IMG/VR virus record: IMGVR_UViG_3300025705_000020
Location: 1-24,631 of that record
Direction: 5' to 3' (one strand)
Source: a virus
DNA length: 24,631 nucleotides
Both the position numbers and the translations under genes were made by a program. Each line of letters opens with the position of its first letter. The stretch's first letter is position 1. Shown piece after piece: positions 21,524 to 24,631 of the stretch. Below the pieces are notes generated by a model that saw nothing but the letters and a program-made list of their open reading frames with translations, searched no databases and was not told the origin of the DNA.

Positions 21524-21957
21524 CAGGCCCCCGTCCGAAACTTTTCCCAATCCACAATGGACTTGATCTGAAATCCTCTATTGTGTATCATTTTTATTAT
21601 ATTCTCAAGATAATCTACCTTAGATTCAAGTAGACCTATCTTGAGGCTTATAGTTATAATCTCATCGTCTGCGTCTAGATATGTAGGTATGTCTTGTCGA
21701 AGTATCTTCAGAGGTTGAGGCTTCCAGCCATACTCCCTCAACTCTTCAATATCAAGTTCACCCTTATAATACTGTTCTTTCGTGAGTTTGAGTTTCTTAT
21801 AGTCTGTTCTCATCTTCTTGAGTTTCAAACCCTCTTGAACATATATCATATAATACTTGTTGTGGAGTTTTGGTATGTTAGCTGATTCTTTTGATATGTT
21901 GATCGTATCAAGTTCACCGTCTGTCTTCCACATCTCATAAATCTCTTCAATATTCAT
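21523..21957 (-). CDS. uvsY: UvsY recombination mediator
   Basis: Loads UvsX onto gp32-coated ssDNA. 144 residues (T4 has 137). The C-terminal IHNRGFQIKSIVDWEKFRTG aligns with the T4 UvsY end, and the middle (YYKGELDIEEL, ILRQDIPTYLDADDEII, LESKVDYLENII) follows the same order and spacing. Mostly helical, charged. GGAGAC precedes the ATG at 21957. It is coupled to uvsW, its pathway partner. Confidence 0.93.
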   Translation of the reverse strand: MNIEEIYEMWKTDGELDTINISKESANIPKLHNKYYMIYVQEGLKLKKMRTDYKKLKLTKEQYYKGELDIEELREYGWKPQPLKILRQDIPTYLDADDEIITISLKIGLLESKVDYLENIIKMIHNRGFQIKSIVDWEKFRTGA

Positions 21958-21975
21958 AATGTCTCCATATAATAT

Positions 21976-22467
21976 TTACTTCACTTTCACTAAATCAAAG
22001 AACCTATATTGAAACGTGATATCTGTAGTGATAGCACCAACATCTTCCTCGACAGTGCTCAGTAATATGTCGCCGATATATACTGGAAACACGTCATAGA
22101 ATTTCACTTCAAAGCCAGGGTTCATAGTGTTATTTAGCACAATCAGAGAGGCGTCTGAATATACTGCTTTATTTTCTAGAAGTTCTTTATATCCTTTGTA
22201 TCCCTCGGGATGAGCCATCGCTCTAATCCAATCATAGATTTCAAGATACATATCCATATCTTCATCTAGACGGACAGACACCGTAAGAGGGGCGTATTCA
22301 ATCTTATCACCATGAAGAGGATTCTGCCCAAATGGAATTGGAAAGGAGTTAGTTATACCTAACTGCATAGAGGGTATATTTACACTCTGAGCATAGTATT
22401 CTAGATTCGGTAATCGTTCAATAGCAAACTTGAAATTGATACCCGATAAGAAATTTAGATCTGGCAT
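21976..22467 (-). CDS. Tail-tube-fold structural protein (gp3/gp19-like)
   Basis: 163 residues. The pattern of FKFAIERLPNLEYYAQSVNI, PSMQLG and HGDKIEYAPLTVSVRLDEDM, then YLEIYDWIRAMAHPEGYKGY and NPGFEVKFYDVFPVYIGDI, is that of the gp19-type tail-tube fold used by tube, tube-initiator and tail-completion proteins of T4-like phages. In marine T4-like phages the gene after gp23 is usually annotated as tail completion protein gp3, which fits this position, but tube and baseplate relatives share the fold. It has its own late promoter right behind the gp23 terminator, and AAGGAG before the ATG. Confidence 0.75.
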   Translation of the reverse strand: MPDLNFLSGINFKFAIERLPNLEYYAQSVNIPSMQLGITNSFPIPFGQNPLHGDKIEYAPLTVSVRLDEDMDMYLEIYDWIRAMAHPEGYKGYKELLENKAVYSDASLIVLNNTMNPGFEVKFYDVFPVYIGDILLSTVEEDVGAITTDITFQYRFFDLVKVK

Positions 22468-22488
22468 GATATCTCCTTTTGATGCTAC

Positions 22489-22496
22489 TATTTATA
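22489..22496 (-). promoter_or_regulatory. T4-type late promoter for the tail protein
   Basis: Minus-strand TATAAATA at 22496-22489, between the gp23 terminator and the tail gene, 21 bases before its ATG. Confidence 0.85.
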
Positions 22497-22498
22497 AG

Positions 22499-22528
22499 AC
22501 AAAAATAAAGGGGCGCCGAAGCGCCCCT
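22499..22528 (-). terminator. Intrinsic terminator after gp23
   Basis: Seven G/C pairs (GGGGCGC/GCGCCCC, plus an A-T) close a TTCG tetraloop on the minus strand, followed by TTTATTTTTG. This is a textbook terminator, 25 bases after the gp23 stop codon. Confidence 0.95.
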
Positions 22529-22553
22529 AGTGTGTCCATTAGAATGGATCTTA

Positions 22554-23843
22554 TTACATGATGTTCTTGACGAGTGTACGACGGTAGTATACGTTCTTAC
22601 CATCTTCAAGTGTTCCGTCAGAATCTTCAGCACCTTTCGAGAATGGATTCGCAACCATACCGTAACGTGTTTTGAAGCCGATTTTAGGCTGGAATGACAT
22701 TTCACCCACGGCGCGTACCATTTGGAGAGGTACATATGGGCAGTAGAAGAGACCGGCATCAAATGCGCTTGATCCTTTATATCCTACAACCATATAGTTA
22801 TCACCCGCATATGGGTCGATGTATACACGATAGCGACCGTTGAGAACACCAGCGAATGTGTTGCCTGTGTCGTCTACGTTCAATGAGTTGTTGCTGTTCA
22901 ATGCTGGAGCATAATCTAAGATGCCAGCCATTTGAAGAGCAGATGCTACATCAGACGAACATAAGATGATGTTACCTTTTCCGCGGCGAGTTGATTTAGC
23001 AATAGCATTTGCTTCACGCTCGATTTGGAACATAAGACCTTTGAACTTCTCAACTGACCAACGACCGTTTGCGTCAACGTCAAGATCGAACTCACCAGCA
23101 ACTGCTGTACCTTGATCTGAACCTTGGATCGCACATGAATAGATTTCACGAACAACTTCACGGTTGATTTCAGCAAGAAGTTCTGCTGTCAAGATGTTAG
23201 CAAGTTCTGTTTCAGCATCCAAACCATGGATTGCTTTCAAGTCTTGAGCCATCTCTGTTGTGTACTCTGCTTTGAGCGCACGGGATTTAGCAGTCACAGC
23301 AATCTTATCGATCTCAAAGCCCATTTCGGCGAAAGTGTTATTCGCTTCCATATCTGCTGTTGTGATGCCTACACCTCGTTTAGCAATAGCATCTGTACCG
23401 GTCAAGCCTTCATGTGGGCCCTTGGGTGCTGGATCACCAGAGAAGTCTGTGTTGGCTTCGTTGTAGAATGCACTTTCACCTAAGACTGTCTTCGTATTGG
23501 CGTCCGGTTGACCATACTTAGCCCGCATTGCGAAGATCAAGCCGGTTGGGCCTGTCATTGGCTGAACGCCGCAGATATCATACGCAATTAGGTTTGGCAT
23601 TGAACGACGAACCAATGAAATCAATACTGGGTCATAGTTGTCAATGTTAGTAGTGTTGTTAGCTGGTGCGTTAGCTTCGCCCAACAGATGTTGTGAAGAA
23701 TATGCTGCGCCTTCGCTGATAGCACGTTCTGTGTTTTCAAGCAACTGTGCTGTTACCGCACGACGGTGCTTGTCGCCAATAGCGCTTAATTCGCTATGCT
23801 CCAGCACTGGCTGCCATTTGTTGTTTAGTTCTTCAGTAAGCAT
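22554..23843 (-). CDS. 23: Major capsid protein, T4 gp23-like
   Basis: HK97-fold capsid hexamer protein. 429 residues against 521 in T4; the shortening is mostly in the insertion domain, as in other marine T4-like phages. RRSMPNLIAYDICGVQPMTGPTG, EMGFEIDKIAVTAKSRALKA, YTTEMAQDLKAIHGLDAE, VFAGVLNGRYRVYIDPYA-type and IGFKTRYGMVANPF blocks match T4 gp23. A candidate prohead-protease site L-x-E is LGE at 54-56 (LLGE before ANAP), placed like the T4 site at residue 65. AAGGAG precedes the ATG, a late promoter is upstream and a strong terminator follows. Confidence 0.98.
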   Translation of the reverse strand: MLTEELNNKWQPVLEHSELSAIGDKHRRAVTAQLLENTERAISEGAAYSSQHLLGEANAPANNTTNIDNYDPVLISLVRRSMPNLIAYDICGVQPMTGPTGLIFAMRAKYGQPDANTKTVLGESAFYNEANTDFSGDPAPKGPHEGLTGTDAIAKRGVGITTADMEANNTFAEMGFEIDKIAVTAKSRALKAEYTTEMAQDLKAIHGLDAETELANILTAELLAEINREVVREIYSCAIQGSDQGTAVAGEFDLDVDANGRWSVEKFKGLMFQIEREANAIAKSTRRGKGNIILCSSDVASALQMAGILDYAPALNSNNSLNVDDTGNTFAGVLNGRYRVYIDPYAGDNYMVVGYKGSSAFDAGLFYCPYVPLQMVRAVGEMSFQPKIGFKTRYGMVANPFSKGAEDSDGTLEDGKNVYYRRTLVKNIM

Positions 23844-23878
23844 TTGAAGTCTCCTTGTAGTGTTTTGTTACCTAATGA

Positions 23879-23886
23879 TATTTATA
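23879..23886 (-). promoter_or_regulatory. T4-type late promoter for gp23
   Basis: Minus-strand TATAAATA at 23886-23879, 35 bases before the gp23 ATG. Confidence 0.88.
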
Positions 23887-23897
23887 TAGTTAGAGTT

Positions 23898-24631
23898 TTA
23901 TCTAAGAGTCCTAGATATTGCTTCGGCATACTTCGCTACAGAACTATCTGTTGCTACTCTCTGTGTACCTTCGTCAACTGGATCGACCTCTTCAGTTAGC
24001 GATGTTTTAGTAGATGTACTGAAATAGTTCTCTTTGATGATCTCTACCTTACGAGTAAAGTCAGCTAGATTCCTATATTCTAGACCTTCTGTGAGAGAAG
24101 TCAACTTCTCTACCTGTGTGAATGTGAGGCCTTCAGCCACCCCTGCGAAAGCATCTTGACGTTTGGATTCATGTAACTCTTTACGGAGTTTAATCTGACC
24201 GTCCATCGCTTCGTTGAGTGCTGCTTCAGTTTCTTCCAGTTGCTCGGTTATATCTGCGATTACGTCAACATCTTCTTCTGGGATATTGATATTATGCTCT
24301 ACAAATAAACCACGCAAGCCGTCAATGAATGATTCAGCAATTTCTGAACGAATACCTTTTTCGATAGCCAGTTCGTTTTCTGTCATCCACTGTTCAACAA
24401 CATAATCTAAATACGAGTCAACTTTTTCAACCAGATCAGCAACCGCTAATTCTGTTTGCTCATCTAGTTTAGCTTCGTACTCTTTTTCGATACGAGCCAC
24501 TTCTTCTACTAACTTTGATCCAACCGCTGCTTCAAATACAACAGTAGCTTTAGCTTTGAAATGTTCAGACAGGCCATTGCCCGCAAACATTTCTTCAACA
24601 GCTTTCTTGCCGTCTACTTTGTCTTCGTCAT
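23898..24631 (-). CDS. 22: Prohead core scaffolding protein, T4 gp22-like (5' end beyond window)
   Basis: Internal scaffold on which gp23 assembles, later cut up by the prohead protease. The frame is open to the right edge: 13 codons precede the first internal ATG (24590), so the true start lies outside and at least 244 residues are present. It is highly acidic and helical. The block VEQWMTENELAIEKGIRSEI followed by GLRGLFVEHNINIPEEDVDV closely matches T4 gp22, and the C-terminal KYAEAISRTLR fits the T4 YAKVASRF end. It is followed by the gp23 late promoter. Confidence 0.95.
   Translation of the reverse strand, partial: DEDKVDGKKAVEEMFAGNGLSEHFKAKATVVFEAAVGSKLVEEVARIEKEYEAKLDEQTELAVADLVEKVDSYLDYVVEQWMTENELAIEKGIRSEIAESFIDGLRGLFVEHNINIPEEDVDVIADITEQLEETEAALNEAMDGQIKLRKELHESKRQDAFAGVAEGLTFTQVEKLTSLTEGLEYRNLADFTRKVEIIKENYFSTSTKTSLTEEVDPVDEGTQRVATDSSVAKYAEAISRTLR

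Noticed and set aside
21524-21550. Upstream TTG start for uvsW
   Set aside because: The ATG at 21523 overlaps the uvsY stop and gives the T4-like N-terminus.
22418-22762. 114-codon minus-strand ORF
   Set aside because: It spans the gp23 end, the terminator and the start of the tail gene in an unused frame.
1-24631. tRNA genes, CRISPR arrays, insertion sequences, integrase or attachment sites
   Set aside because: None seen on either strand; the window is compact coding DNA with no intergenic stretch over 300 bases.

Overview
This window is part of the genome of a T4-like myovirus, most likely one infecting a marine bacterium. The core gene set follows the T4 order, here read leftwards: gp22, gp23, a tail protein, UvsY, UvsW, gp55, gp47, gp46, then gp45, gp44, gp62, RegA, gp43, UvsX and gp41. 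The phage-borne small heat-shock protein (hsp20), the MazG-like hydrolase and the small conserved proteins beside the polymerase are typical of marine T4-like phages. The host cannot be named from the sequence. All genes but one lie on the minus strand, so transcription runs from high to low coordinates.

Layout, right to left. About 24631-21976 is a late structural block: prohead core gp22 (cut by the window edge), major capsid protein gp23, a strong terminator and a tail-tube-fold protein. About 21957-15843 is recombination and late transcription: UvsY, UvsW, two small proteins, late sigma factor gp55, gp47, a 50-aa protein and gp46. About 15833-10358 is an accessory block: a DUF465-like protein, a 56-aa protein, a nucleotidyltransferase, an AsnB-like PP-loop enzyme, a DNA cytosine-C5 methyltransferase, a CmoA-like carboxy-SAM synthase, a DexA-like exonuclease, a dATP/dGTP diphosphohydrolase-like (DUF5664) protein and a GT-A glycosyltransferase. 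About 10355-1 is replication: clamp gp45, a lone plus-strand ORF, a 76-aa protein, clamp loader gp44, MazG-like protein, zinc-ribbon protein, gp62, RegA, dUTPase, Hsp20, polymerase gp43, UvsX and helicase gp41.

The most notable system is the pair at 14280-12377. A CmoA homologue (predicted to make carboxy-S-adenosylmethionine) is translationally coupled to a complete C5-cytosine methyltransferase. In that enzyme the motif X asparagine, normally in G-N-x-V, is an arginine (R380). From memory, an engineered Asn-to-Lys change at the matching place in M.MpeI lets that enzyme use carboxy-SAM. I therefore infer that this phage writes 5-carboxymethylcytosine into DNA. The flanking AsnB-like enzyme (amide formation on a carboxylate), nucleotidyltransferase and glycosyltransferase could elaborate the carboxymethyl group further.

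Regulation is unusually legible. At least ten minus-strand promoters have an exact or near-exact TTGACA-N17-TATAAT form, many of them inside the 3' end of the preceding gene. T4-type late promoters (TATAAATA) precede gp23, the tail protein, hsp20 and regA, and the matching sigma factor gp55 is encoded here. One perfect promoter points the other way, between gp55 and uvsW, and would make an antisense transcript.
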